64,000 nucleotides of DNA from Deinococcus hopiensis KR-140 (lineage in GTDB: Bacteria > Deinococcota > Deinococci > Deinococcales > Deinococcaceae). Location: contig CALPYF020000012.1 in NCBI GenBank assembly GCA_943327755.2, positions 1-64,000 of the forward strand, read 5' to 3'. Shown here piece by piece: positions 24,921 to 33,103 of the stretch. Numbering within the stretch: the stretch's first letter is position 1; every line of letters begins with the position of its first letter. The notes beneath the pieces were generated by a model, which was not told the DNA's origin, searched no databases, and was given only the letters and a program-made list of their open reading frames with translations. Made by a program: the position numbers and the translations under genes.

Positions 24921-26536
24921 TCTTCGGCCTCGGGGAGGGGCACGTCCAGCGTGAAGCGCGTCCAGTCCCGCCCGTCCGCACTCACGCGGTCATGGGCGAG
25001 GGCCGCGCCGAGCGTCTGCGCGCGGTCGGACACCAGGGCCAAGCCCACGCCCCGCCCCGGACCCTTGCTGCTCACGCCGCGCGCGGTCAGGGTGCCCGCC
25101 AGCACCGGGGGCACGCCGGGCCCGGTGTCGCGCACCTCCAGCATCAGGCCTTCCGGGTCGGTGGCGATCAGCACGCGCACCTCGGCGTCCGGCTGGCCCT
25201 GCGCAGCGTCCAGGGCGTTCTCGATCAGGTTCCCGGCCGCGAGTTCCAGCCCGTCCAGCACGCCGGGTGGCAGCGTCCCCGGCAGGGCCGACAGCGGATC
25301 GAGGGTGAGCGTCACGCCCCGTTCCGCCGCGCGGTCGAACTTGCCCAGCAGCAGCGCCGAGAGCCGCACGTGCCGCAGCGCCCCCACCGCCTGCAGGTGC
25401 GCCTCGTGCCGCGCCGACTGCGCGTGGATCAGGGCCAGGGCCTCGCGTGTCTCGCCCAGGTGCAGCAGGCCCGCCAGGGTGTGCAGGCGGTTCGTGAACT
25501 CGTGGGTCTGCGCCCGCAACAGCTCCGCGTAACGTTGCGACTGCGTCAGCTCGTCCGCCAGGGCCCGCACGCGCGCCAGATCCCGCAGCGTGACCACCAC
25601 CGCGCCCTCACCGGCCTCCTGCGCGGCCAGCAGCACCGGGCGGCCCGCCACCTCCGCCGTGACCGGCCCCGCCCCCGGCACGGGCAGCGGGAGGCCCGGC
25701 GGCCACGGCAGGGGCAGCGCGGCGTCCGGGGTACCCAGCAGCGCGCGGGCCTGGGGGTTCATCACGAACACCTGCCCCGCGCGGGCCACCAGTACCCCTT
25801 CTTCCAGGGTGTTCAGCACCGCCCGGTACTGCCGCAGGCCCCCGGCGATCTGCTCGGGTTCCAGGCCCAGCATCTCGGTCTTCACGCGCCGCGCCACACC
25901 CAGCGCCAGAGCCAGGGCCAGCCCCAGCGCCAGCAGGTACCAGGGCAGGCCCGCGCGTAGCACGTCCAGGAACACGTCCCGCAGGCGGGGCAGCAGGAAG
26001 CCCACGCTCGCCAGCCCCAGCACCCGCCCCGCCCCGTCCACGATGGGCACCTTCGATCGCACCGAGCGGCCCAGCGTGCCCTGCACCGTCTCCGTGACGC
26101 TCCGGCCCCGCAGGAACGCCGTGAAGTCCCCGCCCTGCATGCGCTGCCCCACCTGCGCCGGGTTCGGGTGCGTCAGGCGCCGCGCGTCCCGGTCGGTGAC
26201 CACCACGTAATCCGCGCCGAGCTGATCCCGGTAGCGGTTCATCAGGGCGTTCAGGTTCGCTCGCTCGGCCACGTTCCCCGACATGGCCGACACCACCGGC
26301 GGGAGGGCCGCCACCAGCCGCGACTCGCGCAGGGACCGCTCCGCGAACGACCGGTGAATCCCGTCGTACACGCCCTGACTGACCAGACCCGCCACCGGCA
26401 GGCCCAGCACCAGAAACGCCCCCAGCGTCGTCAGGAACAGCCGCGGGCCCACCCGCAGCAGGCGCGGCGTGTGCGGCAGCGCCACCTCGCGCGCCAGGGA
26501 CGGCACGCGGGACGGAAGGGGCAGTCGCAGCGCCAC
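24917..26536 (-). CDS. CitA/DcuS-like sensor histidine kinase
   Basis: About 539 residues. A membrane helix near residues 33-55 and another near 195-215 frame an extracytoplasmic sensor domain of about 140 residues with LGADYVVVTDRDARRLTHPN, the PAS-like fold of CitA and DcuS. A cytoplasmic PAS domain follows, then the phospho-acceptor histidine in AQTHEFTNRLHTLAGLL (about His345) and an ATPase domain with NLIENALDAA and DTGPGVPP. Citrate or C4-dicarboxylate sensing is likely. The GTG start at 26536 is chosen because TACACT (26551-26546) ends 9 nt before it; the frame is open to 26569. Confidence 0.87.
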   Translation of the reverse strand: MALRLPLPSRVPSLAREVALPHTPRLLRVGPRLFLTTLGAFLVLGLPVAGLVSQGVYDGIHRSFAERSLRESRLVAALPPVVSAMSGNVAERANLNALMNRYRDQLGADYVVVTDRDARRLTHPNPAQVGQRMQGGDFTAFLRGRSVTETVQGTLGRSVRSKVPIVDGAGRVLGLASVGFLLPRLRDVFLDVLRAGLPWYLLALGLALALALGVARRVKTEMLGLEPEQIAGGLRQYRAVLNTLEEGVLVARAGQVFVMNPQARALLGTPDAALPLPWPPGLPLPVPGAGPVTAEVAGRPVLLAAQEAGEGAVVVTLRDLARVRALADELTQSQRYAELLRAQTHEFTNRLHTLAGLLHLGETREALALIHAQSARHEAHLQAVGALRHVRLSALLLGKFDRAAERGVTLTLDPLSALPGTLPPGVLDGLELAAGNLIENALDAAQGQPDAEVRVLIATDPEGLMLEVRDTGPGVPPVLAGTLTARGVSSKGPGRGVGLALVSDRAQTLGAALAHDRVSADGRDWTRFTLDVPLPEAEE

Positions 26537-26827
26537 GGTACCCCCAGTGTAGGCCCGCCCCACGCCCACCCGGCCCTTGTGTTCACCGCGTGTACGAATC
26601 CCCGGCCTGCCTGGAAAAGCCCTGCGCCTCCACTGGGACGGCGCGCAGCCCCGCCCGCCCCGGCGAACGCCGCACCCCGCCGGGGACAGGCGTCCCCCTG
26701 CGCGCGCATGCTGGGCGGCACCACACTCCCGCCCCGACCTGCACCCGCGCAGGCCACCCCACCCTCACGGCGCGCCCCGGCCCGCGCGCCCTCACCCGCG
26801 TCCCCGTGACGCACCGGAGGACATCCC

Positions 26828-28156
26828 ATGCCCAAGATTTTCCGCAGCCTCTACGTGCAGGTGCTGACTGCCATCGTCATCGGCGTGCTCGTCGGCCACT
26901 TCTTCCCCACCGTCGGGGAAGCCCTCAAGCCCCTCGGGGACGGCTTCATCAAACTGATCAAGGTCGTCATCGGCCCGATCATCTTCTGCACGGTCGTCAG
27001 CGGCGTCGCCAGCATGCGCGACACCAAGAAGATCGGCCGCGTCGGCGGCAAGGCCCTGCTGTACTTCGAGGTCGTCACCACCGCCGCCCTGCTGATCGGA
27101 CTGGTCGTCGTGAACCTCGTCGGCCCCGGACGCGGCATGAACATCAACCCCGCCACCCTCGACACCAGCGCCATCACCAAGTACACCGACGCCGCCGGCG
27201 AACAGACCGTCGCGGACTTCATCCTGCACGTCATCCCCACCACCTTCGTCAGCGCGTTCACCGAGGGGGACCTGCTGCAGGTGCTGCTCATCGCGCTGCT
27301 CAGCGGCTTCGCCCTGATCCGCATGGGCGACCTCGGCCAGCGCATCCTGAAAGGCATCGACGCCGTCAGCGTCATGGTGTTTCAGATCCTGGGCTTCATC
27401 ATGAAACTCGCCCCGATCGGCGCATTCGGCGCGATGGCCTTCACCATCGGCAAGTACGGCGTCGGCAGCCTCCAGCAGCTCGCCGCCCTAATGGGCACCT
27501 TCTACGTCACCTGCGCGCTGTTCGTGTTCGTCGTCCTGAACGTCATCGCCAAACTCGCCGGCTTCAGCCTCCTGAAGTTCCTGCGCTACATCAAGGAAGA
27601 ACTGCTGCTCGTGCTCGGCACCAGCTCCAGCGAGAGCGCCCTGCCGCGCCTGATGACCAAACTCGAACACGCCGGCGCGAACAAGAGCGTCGTCGGGCTG
27701 GTCGTGCCTACCGGGTACTCCTTCAACCTCGACGGCACCAGCATCTACCTGACCATGGCCGCCGTGTTCATCGCCCAAGCCACCAACACCGACCTGAGCT
27801 TCGCGCAGGAACTCGCCCTGCTGGCCATCCTCCTGCTCACCAGCAAGGGTGCGGCGGGCGTCACGGGCAGTGGCTTCGTCGTCCTCGCCGGTACCCTGGC
27901 CGCGCTGGGCAGCGTGCCCGTCGCGGGCCTCGCCCTGATCCTCGGGATCGACCGCTTCATGAGCGAAGGGCGCGCCATCACCAACATCATCGGCAACGGC
28001 GTCGCCACCCTGGTCGTCGCCCGCAGCGAGAAGGCGCTGGACATGAACCGCCTCACCCGCGTCCTGAACGGCGAGCAGCTCCCACCCGTGAACGCCGACG
28101 TGCAGGCCGAGGAACACGGCGAGGGCCGCAAGCTGAGCAGCGCACAACCAGCGTAG
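26828..28156 (+). CDS. dctA: C4-dicarboxylate/proton symporter DctA
   Basis: 442 residues, standard for the DAACS family. Imports succinate, fumarate and malate with protons or sodium. Early KLIKVVIGPIIFCTVVSGVA, a serine-rich re-entrant loop LGTSSSESALPRLM and VPTGYSFNLDGTSIYLTMA followed by GAAGVTGSGFVVLAGTL are family hallmarks. GGAGG at 26816-26820 is well spaced before the ATG. It is divergent from the two-component genes with 291 nt between starts, which fits control by that system. A perfect 16-bp hairpin repeat lies 15 nt after the stop. Confidence 0.93.
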   Translation: MPKIFRSLYVQVLTAIVIGVLVGHFFPTVGEALKPLGDGFIKLIKVVIGPIIFCTVVSGVASMRDTKKIGRVGGKALLYFEVVTTAALLIGLVVVNLVGPGRGMNINPATLDTSAITKYTDAAGEQTVADFILHVIPTTFVSAFTEGDLLQVLLIALLSGFALIRMGDLGQRILKGIDAVSVMVFQILGFIMKLAPIGAFGAMAFTIGKYGVGSLQQLAALMGTFYVTCALFVFVVLNVIAKLAGFSLLKFLRYIKEELLLVLGTSSSESALPRLMTKLEHAGANKSVVGLVVPTGYSFNLDGTSIYLTMAAVFIAQATNTDLSFAQELALLAILLLTSKGAAGVTGSGFVVLAGTLAALGSVPVAGLALILGIDRFMSEGRAITNIIGNGVATLVVARSEKALDMNRLTRVLNGEQLPPVNADVQAEEHGEGRKLSSAQPA

Positions 28157-28171
28157 AGTTGACGGTCGAAA

Positions 28172-28219
28172 GGTGATGGTTGATGGAGTGGGGAAACGCC
28201 CCGTCCATCAACCATCACC
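28172..28219 (+). repeat. perfect GATGG/CCATC hairpin element, probably terminator of dctA
   Basis: GGTGATGGTTGATGGA (28172-28187) pairs perfectly with 28204-28219; an inner GGGG/CCCC adds to the stem. CCTTTT follows, so it can serve as an intrinsic terminator. It belongs to the recurring hairpin family. Confidence 0.75.
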
Positions 28220-28300
28220 CCTTTTGCCCCCCACCGTACCCCCGGCGGCTGCGCCTCACCTGAGGCAGCGGGCCGGGGCGCCCCCTTCTACCCTGAGAGC

Positions 28301-29149
28301 ATGATGAAAAAATGCTTCACGCTTGCCCTGGCTCTCGTGGCCAGCGGCGCCCTGGCCACCACGCCCGCCCCGCTGAACCTGAAGTACCAGACCGGGAGCA
28401 TCCCGCTGCTGAACGGCAAGGCCACCCTGAACACCGGCCCCAGCCTGCGCTACCTGAACGCCGACGGAGCCCGGCAGGTCATCGTGGACGGCTGGGGCAA
28501 CCCCGAGGGCGCCGCCAGCGACGTGCTCGGCATGATCGTCCCCGCCGGGACCGACCCCATGACCCAGGCCGGGTGGGGCGTCGTCATCACCGAGAGCAGG
28601 GACGGACACGTCAGCGACAGCAACGCCGCCAAGATCAACTACGACCAGCTCCTGAAGGACATGCAGCGCGGCGTGCAGGACGAGAACACCGAACGCGAGC
28701 AGGCCGGCTACCCCACCCTCGACCTCATCGGCTGGGCCGACCAGCCCCGCTACGACGCGGCCACCCACAAGATGTACTGGGCCAAGGAACTGTCCTTCGA
28801 CCACGACGACGCCCACACCCTGAACTACGCCGTGCGTGTCCTCGGCCGCGACAACGTCCTCGAACTGAACGCCGTCGCCGGCATGACCCAGCTTCCGCAG
28901 ATCAAACGCGACATGGCCGCCGTCCTCTCGCAGGTCACGTTCAACCCCGGCTCACGCTACGAGGACTTCAACGGCAGCACCGACAAGGTCGCCACGTACG
29001 GCATCGCCGGACTCGTCGGCGTGGTCGCCGCGAAGAAACTCGGGCTGCTGGCGCTGCTGCCGCTGCTGCTCAAGAAAGGCTGGATCGTCCTGATCGCCGG
29101 CTTCGCGGCCCTGCGCCGCCTCTTCGGCGGCAGGCGCGCCGAGGCCTGA
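28301..29149 (+). CDS. DUF2167 membrane-anchored protein
   Basis: 282 residues. A signal peptide (MMKKCFTLALALVASGALAT) is followed by an extracytoplasmic domain with the family features VDGWGNPEGAASDVLGMIVP, GWGVVITESRDGHVSD and LIGWADQPRYDAATHKMYWA. Two hydrophobic stretches near residues 228-265 anchor the C-terminus, which ends basic. DUF2167 proteins have no assigned function. TACCCT (28289-28294) ends 6 nt before the ATG, indicating a leaderless transcript independent of dctA. It is convergent with psuG over a shared hairpin. Confidence 0.85.
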   Translation: MMKKCFTLALALVASGALATTPAPLNLKYQTGSIPLLNGKATLNTGPSLRYLNADGARQVIVDGWGNPEGAASDVLGMIVPAGTDPMTQAGWGVVITESRDGHVSDSNAAKINYDQLLKDMQRGVQDENTEREQAGYPTLDLIGWADQPRYDAATHKMYWAKELSFDHDDAHTLNYAVRVLGRDNVLELNAVAGMTQLPQIKRDMAAVLSQVTFNPGSRYEDFNGSTDKVATYGIAGLVGVVAAKKLGLLALLPLLLKKGWIVLIAGFAALRRLFGGRRAEA

Positions 29150-29167
29150 TCGGGTCAATGGTCAAAA

Positions 29168-29215
29168 GTTGATGGTTGATGGACGGGGCGTTCCCCCAAT
29201 CCATCAACCATCAAC
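29168..29215. repeat. perfect GATGG/CCATC hairpin between convergent genes
   Basis: GTTGATGGTTGATGGA (29168-29183) pairs perfectly with 29200-29215. AAAA precedes and CTTTC follows, so both converging transcripts end in a stem plus short T run. It is closely similar to the element at 28172. Confidence 0.75.
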
Positions 29216-29224
29216 CTTTCACTC

Positions 29225-30163
29225 TCAACCCAGCTGCGCGTAGGCGACGGCCACCTGTGCGGCCACCATCGCGTTGTGGCGCACCAGGGCGATGTTCGCC
29301 TGCAGGCTGCGGCCCCCGGTGATCTCCACCATGCGGCCCAGCAGGTACGGGGTGGTGTCCTTGCCGGTCAGGCCCAGGGCGTCCATGTCGCGCAGCGCCT
29401 GCTCGATCTGCGGGGCGATCTCGCCGGCGGGAATCTCGGCGTCCTCGGGGATGGGGTTGGCGAGCATCACGCCGCCCGACACGCCCAGATCCCACTTCGC
29501 CTTCAGGACCCGCGCCGCCTCGTCCGGCGTGGCGACCGTCAGGGGGGCCTTGAAGCCACTCTGGCGGGAGTAGAACGCCGGGAACTCCTCGCTGCCCAGT
29601 GTCAGGGCCGGAATGCCGTGCGTTTCAAGCACTTCCAGCGTCAGGCCGATGTCCAGGATGCTCTTCACACCCGCGCTGACCACGCACACGTCCGTCTGCG
29701 CCAGCTCCAGCAGGTCCGCGCTGACGTCCATGCTGCGCTCGGCGCCACGGTGCACGCCCCCGGTGCCGCCCGTGGCGAACACGCGGATGCCCGCCAGCGC
29801 CGCGACGCGCATGGTGCTCGCCACCGTCGTCGCGCCGTGCTTGCCCAGCGCCACCGTCACCGGCAGGTCGCGCGTGCTGATCTTCTCGACGCCCTTGTCG
29901 GTCGCCAGCAGGTGCAGTTCCTCGGGCGTGAGGCCCACCTTCAGGCGGCCGCCCAGCACCGCGATGGTCGCGGGCACCGCGCCGTGCTCACGTACCACGT
30001 CTTCCACGCCGCGCGCCATTTCCACGTTCTGCGGGAACGGCATGCCGTGGCTGATGATCGTGCTCTCCAGCGCGACCACCGCGCGGCCCTCCGCCAGGGC
30101 GGCGGCCACTTCGGGGTGAATGTCCAGGTAGGCGGCAACGGTCGGGTTGATGTCGTGAGTCAT
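29225..30163 (-). CDS. psuG: pseudouridine-5'-phosphate glycosidase
   Basis: 312 residues. Splits pseudouridine 5'-phosphate into uracil and ribose 5-phosphate, the second step of pseudouridine breakdown. Recognisable are VVALESTIISHGMPFPQNVE at the N-terminus, FATGGTGGVHRGAERSMDVS and VSAGVKSILDIGLTLEVLET, which hold the metal and phosphate sites and the catalytic lysine of the family. GAGGTTTCCT precedes the ATG. It follows the pseudouridine kinase gene by 73 nt on the same strand, so the two steps are encoded together. Confidence 0.94.
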   Translation of the reverse strand: MTHDINPTVAAYLDIHPEVAAALAEGRAVVALESTIISHGMPFPQNVEMARGVEDVVREHGAVPATIAVLGGRLKVGLTPEELHLLATDKGVEKISTRDLPVTVALGKHGATTVASTMRVAALAGIRVFATGGTGGVHRGAERSMDVSADLLELAQTDVCVVSAGVKSILDIGLTLEVLETHGIPALTLGSEEFPAFYSRQSGFKAPLTVATPDEAARVLKAKWDLGVSGGVMLANPIPEDAEIPAGEIAPQIEQALRDMDALGLTGKDTTPYLLGRMVEITGGRSLQANIALVRHNAMVAAQVAVAYAQLG

Positions 30164-30236
30164 AGGAAACCTCGCTAGGGCAGTCAGCCCGGAATGATGA
30201 GTGGTGAGAGGGTGAAACGCTGCAGGGGTGGGGCGG

Positions 30237-31367
30237 CTAACCGGTCGTGGCGGCCCCCGTCAGGCGCGCCTGGATGGCCGCCGGGGTGAGGGTGGGGGAC
30301 ACCGCGTGGTCACTCTCGACGGTCAGCGCCGCCGCCGCGTGCCCGTGCCGCGCCGCCTCAGCGGGGGGCAGGCCCGACGCGAGTCCCGCCAGGAACGCCG
30401 CGAGCATCGCGTCGCCCGCGCCGGTCACGTCCCGCACGTTGGCAGGCAGGGCCGCCAGTTCCGTCACGCCGTCCGGGCTACTGAGCAGGCTGCCCGCCGC
30501 GCCCCGCCGCACCCACATCAGCCGCACCCCCTGCGCATGCAGCTCGGCCGCCGCCGCCCGCAACGCCTCCGGCTCGTCCGGCACCGCGCGGCCCAGCAGG
30601 GCGGCCAGTTCCGGCACGTTCGGCGTCACCACCTGCGGGACCAGATCTGCGGCCAGCGCGGAACGCAACCGCGCCGCCTTCGGCACGCTCACCGGCTCGA
30701 ACACCACCGGCACGCCCGCCTCGGCCGCCAGGGACAGCAGATGCGCCAGCGACGCCTCCGGCAGGTTCCCGTCCGCCACCACCCACGCCGCGCCCCGCAG
30801 CACCCCACGCCGCTCCTGCAACGCCGCCGGGGTCAGGGCCTCCACCGCCGCCATCGCCGCCACCGCCACCAGCAGCTCCCCACTCGCATCCAGCACCGCC
30901 GTGTACGTTCCCGTCGAGACCTCAGGCGCGCGCAGCACCGCCCGCACGTCCACGCCCGCCGCCTCCGTCTCGCGCAGCAGCCAGTCGCCCAGCGCGTCCC
31001 GGCCCACCACACTCACCAGCGACGCCGGCACGCCCAGCCGCGCCAGGTTCTCCGCGACATTCCGCGCCACGCCCCCCGGCGCCTGCGCCGTCACACCCGG
31101 ATTGCTCGTCCCAGGCACCGCCGCCTGAATCGTGCGCGCCTTCACGTCCACGTTCGCGCCGCCTACCACCACCACGCGGCCCGGCCCGCCCGTCTCGGGC
31201 AGCAGGTAGCCCCGGCCCAGCAGCGCACCCTTCTTCACCAGATTGCTCACGTGTACGTTCACGGACGCCCGCGTGGACCCCAGGCGGCGCGCCAGTTCCT
31301 CCGGCGTGGCCAGGGGCGTCTCGCGGATCAGGGCGAGGAGGGCGGATTCGGTGTCGGTCAGGGGCAT
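30237..31367 (-). CDS. psuK: pseudouridine kinase (PfkB family) with N-terminal helix-turn-helix
   Basis: 376 residues. The first 55 residues are a winged-helix segment (LATPEELARRLGSTRASVNV), followed by a PfkB-type kinase: VVVVGGANVDVKA, PGGVARNVAENLARLG and the catalytic VTGAGDAMLAAFLAGLASG. Next to psuG it most likely phosphorylates pseudouridine. HTH-PfkB fusions are known for this group, so the protein may also regulate its own operon. The start at the ATG 31367 is preferred because TACCAT (31382-31377) stands 9 nt upstream; the frame stays open to 31433. Confidence 0.88.
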   Translation of the reverse strand: MPLTDTESALLALIRETPLATPEELARRLGSTRASVNVHVSNLVKKGALLGRGYLLPETGGPGRVVVVGGANVDVKARTIQAAVPGTSNPGVTAQAPGGVARNVAENLARLGVPASLVSVVGRDALGDWLLRETEAAGVDVRAVLRAPEVSTGTYTAVLDASGELLVAVAAMAAVEALTPAALQERRGVLRGAAWVVADGNLPEASLAHLLSLAAEAGVPVVFEPVSVPKAARLRSALAADLVPQVVTPNVPELAALLGRAVPDEPEALRAAAAELHAQGVRLMWVRRGAAGSLLSSPDGVTELAALPANVRDVTGAGDAMLAAFLAGLASGLPPAEAARHGHAAAALTVESDHAVSPTLTPAAIQARLTGAATTG

Positions 31368-31399
31368 CTGCTTTCTATGGTAAAGGTGTTTTCTGTGAT

Positions 31400-31800
31400 T
31401 AATCAAGGTGGGGGTTTCTGGGTGCGGCCCCACCCCCCAACCCCCTACCCCAGAGGGGCAGGGGGGGCTTACGTTGCACTGGGCAAGAGGTTTGACTCGT
31501 GCGGCGGAGATGTATTGGGCGGTGACGGGTCCGGCCTGGACGCCATCCTCCGTTTCGGTGGAAGGCCCGGACGCTGCGCGTCCGACGGCTCGTGGCAGTC
31601 AGCGGTGACGTGCCGGGTGGAACGCTTCACGCCACTGATCGACTTTTTTCCACTCTGTTTTTACTCCTCCCCCTTGCCTTGCAAAGCTGCGAAGCAGAGG
31701 GGGGAGGTCGGGTGGGGGTGGACGGGCCGCGCCCGGCCCTCACAGCCCAGAGCTCAGAGCCCCTCCCCACTGCCCACTTCCTACAACCCACTCCCTCCGT
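31400..31800. other. intergenic region with GC-rich inverted and shared repeats
   Basis: About 400 nt without a supported gene. It holds a run of CCACCCCCCAACCCCCTACC followed by an inverted GGGGCAGGGGGGG, a CCTCCCCCTTGC/GCAGAGGGGGGAGG-like stem at about 31665-31710, and at 31775-31790 the reverse complement of GTGGGTTGTAGGAAG, a 15-mer also present at about 61106-61120. These look like short dispersed repeats and possible terminators for mqnA. Confidence 0.5.
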
Positions 31801-31801
31801 T

Positions 31802-32737
31802 TCAGTGCGCTGCGCTGCTCCGCGTGCGTTCCTCGCCGGGGCGGGGGCCGAAGGTCAGTGGGGCGTGGCCGGGGACGGCTTTCGCGGCGAACTCGTGCAG
31901 GCCCAGTCGGTCGGGCGCTTCGAGGTGGTAGCGGAAGTTCCACAGGTAGTGCTGCACGACGCGTTCCGGCAGGCCCAGTTTCCGTGCGTGCCGCTCCGCG
32001 ACGGCCGCGAGATGCCCGATACCGTCGCGCCTTGCCTCGCGCATGGCTTGCACCAGCTCGGGCGGGGGTGGGTTGTCCTTGCGGTACGCCCACACCGCGA
32101 ACGTGAACGGGTGCCCGGTCAGGCGGAACCACTCCTCCGCGAGGTCCGTCACGGTGATGCCGCGCGCGGCGTGCGGGAGGCCGGTCATGGTCGTCTCGGG
32201 CGTCAGGGGACCCACCACGCCGTACCACTCACGCAGCGCGCTGTCCCCGATCCGCAGCACCCCGTCGAACCCCTGAGCGAGCAGCGTTTCCGCCTCGCCC
32301 TCCGCTCGTTCCAGCACCGGGTTCAGGCCGCGCTCGCGCAGCAGCACCTCCAGCAGCGCCACGCTCATCGCGGACTGCGCCGTCAACGCCACCCGCCGCA
32401 ATTCCTCCAGCGGACGCGTGTGGAACAGGTTCACGGAGTACACCGCCCCCAGCACCGCCACGCTGAAATCCGGCAGGGCCTCCAGCACGTCCGCGTTCCG
32501 GATGAACTCCACCGCGCTGATGTTCGCGATGTCCACCTGACCCGACAGCAGCGCCGCGTTCATCTGCGTCGGCACGCCCGTGATCGCCGTCACGCCCGGC
32601 GGCAACACCAGCGAATCCAGGATCGGCGCGACATTCGTGAAATGAATCCAACCCGCGCGGTAGGGCGCGCCGGGGGGGCGCAGTGTCGGGTGATGGGTGA
32701 TGGGTGATGGAGAGGACTCAGCCTCGGGCTGCGCCAT
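31802..32737 (-). CDS. mqnA: chorismate dehydratase MqnA
   Basis: First enzyme of the futalosine route to menaquinone, making 3-enolpyruvyl-benzoate from chorismate. The family core starts at WIHFTNVAPILDSL and continues with VPTQMNAALLSGQVDIANIS, AQSAMSVALLEVLL and AQGFDGVLRIGDSALRE. The start is uncertain: the frame runs upstream through a GATGG/CCATC repeat to 32800, and the ATG at 32737 would still encode about 22 repeat-derived residues before the core. A non-ATG start nearer 32670 may be the real one. It follows mqnE and a small gene on the same strand. Confidence 0.85.
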   Translation of the reverse strand: MAQPEAESSPSPITHHPTLRPPGAPYRAGWIHFTNVAPILDSLVLPPGVTAITGVPTQMNAALLSGQVDIANISAVEFIRNADVLEALPDFSVAVLGAVYSVNLFHTRPLEELRRVALTAQSAMSVALLEVLLRERGLNPVLERAEGEAETLLAQGFDGVLRIGDSALREWYGVVGPLTPETTMTGLPHAARGITVTDLAEEWFRLTGHPFTFAVWAYRKDNPPPPELVQAMREARRDGIGHLAAVAERHARKLGLPERVVQHYLWNFRYHLEAPDRLGLHEFAAKAVPGHAPLTFGPRPGEERTRSSAAH

Positions 32738-32764
32738 CTGCCATCCGCCATCCGCCATCTGCCC
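32688..32764. repeat. GATGG/CCATC repeat at the mqnA start
   Basis: Three copies of GGGTGATG-like units on the left and four CCATC(T/C)GC units on the right, able to fold back on each other. It overlaps the possible N-terminal codons of mqnA and ends just before the stop of the preceding gene. Confidence 0.6.
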
Positions 32765-32766
32765 GC

Positions 32767-33102
32767 TCACGGGACGACCTGCGCGCTGACGGCCTGCCAC
32801 TGCCCCTCGACCTGTGCATACACGCGCAGGACGGACTGGATGCGCTGAGGCCCTTCGTAGAGGGTCAGGCGGGTGATGCCCGTGTGGCCGTGGATGCGGG
32901 CGGCGTGCCGTTCGATCATCAGGGTGGGGGCCGGGTCTACGGGGAAGTGCGTGATCAGGTCGGCGCGGCTGATGCTCCTGCCGTCCGGGAGGAAGCCCAG
33001 CCAGTCGGCAGCCAGGACGCCCTCCAGGGCACCTGGGTCGCCGTGGTGGTACGCGGCGTTCCAGCGGTCGTCCAGGGCCAGCAGGGCGTCCAGGTCGGGC
33101 AT
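32767..33102 (-). CDS. small SnoaL/DUF4440-like protein
   Basis: 111 residues with the NTF2-like fold pattern: DALLALDDRWNAAYHHGDPG at the start, ADWLGFLPDGRSISRADLI, and a C-terminal set of beta-strands with TRLTLYEGPQRIQSVLRVYA. Such proteins are small ligand-binding or isomerase-like proteins with no single function. Its ATG lies 1 nt after the mqnE stop and it precedes mqnA, so it is cotranscribed with menaquinone genes; a role in that pathway is only suggested by position. Confidence 0.75.
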   Translation of the reverse strand: MPDLDALLALDDRWNAAYHHGDPGALEGVLAADWLGFLPDGRSISRADLITHFPVDPAPTLMIERHAARIHGHTGITRLTLYEGPQRIQSVLRVYAQVEGQWQAVSAQVVP

Positions 33103-33103
33103 G

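Noticed and set aside
32688..32764. CRISPR-like short repeats
   Set aside because: The units are 8-9 nt, differ from each other and have no regular spacers; they fold as a hairpin and no cas genes are present.
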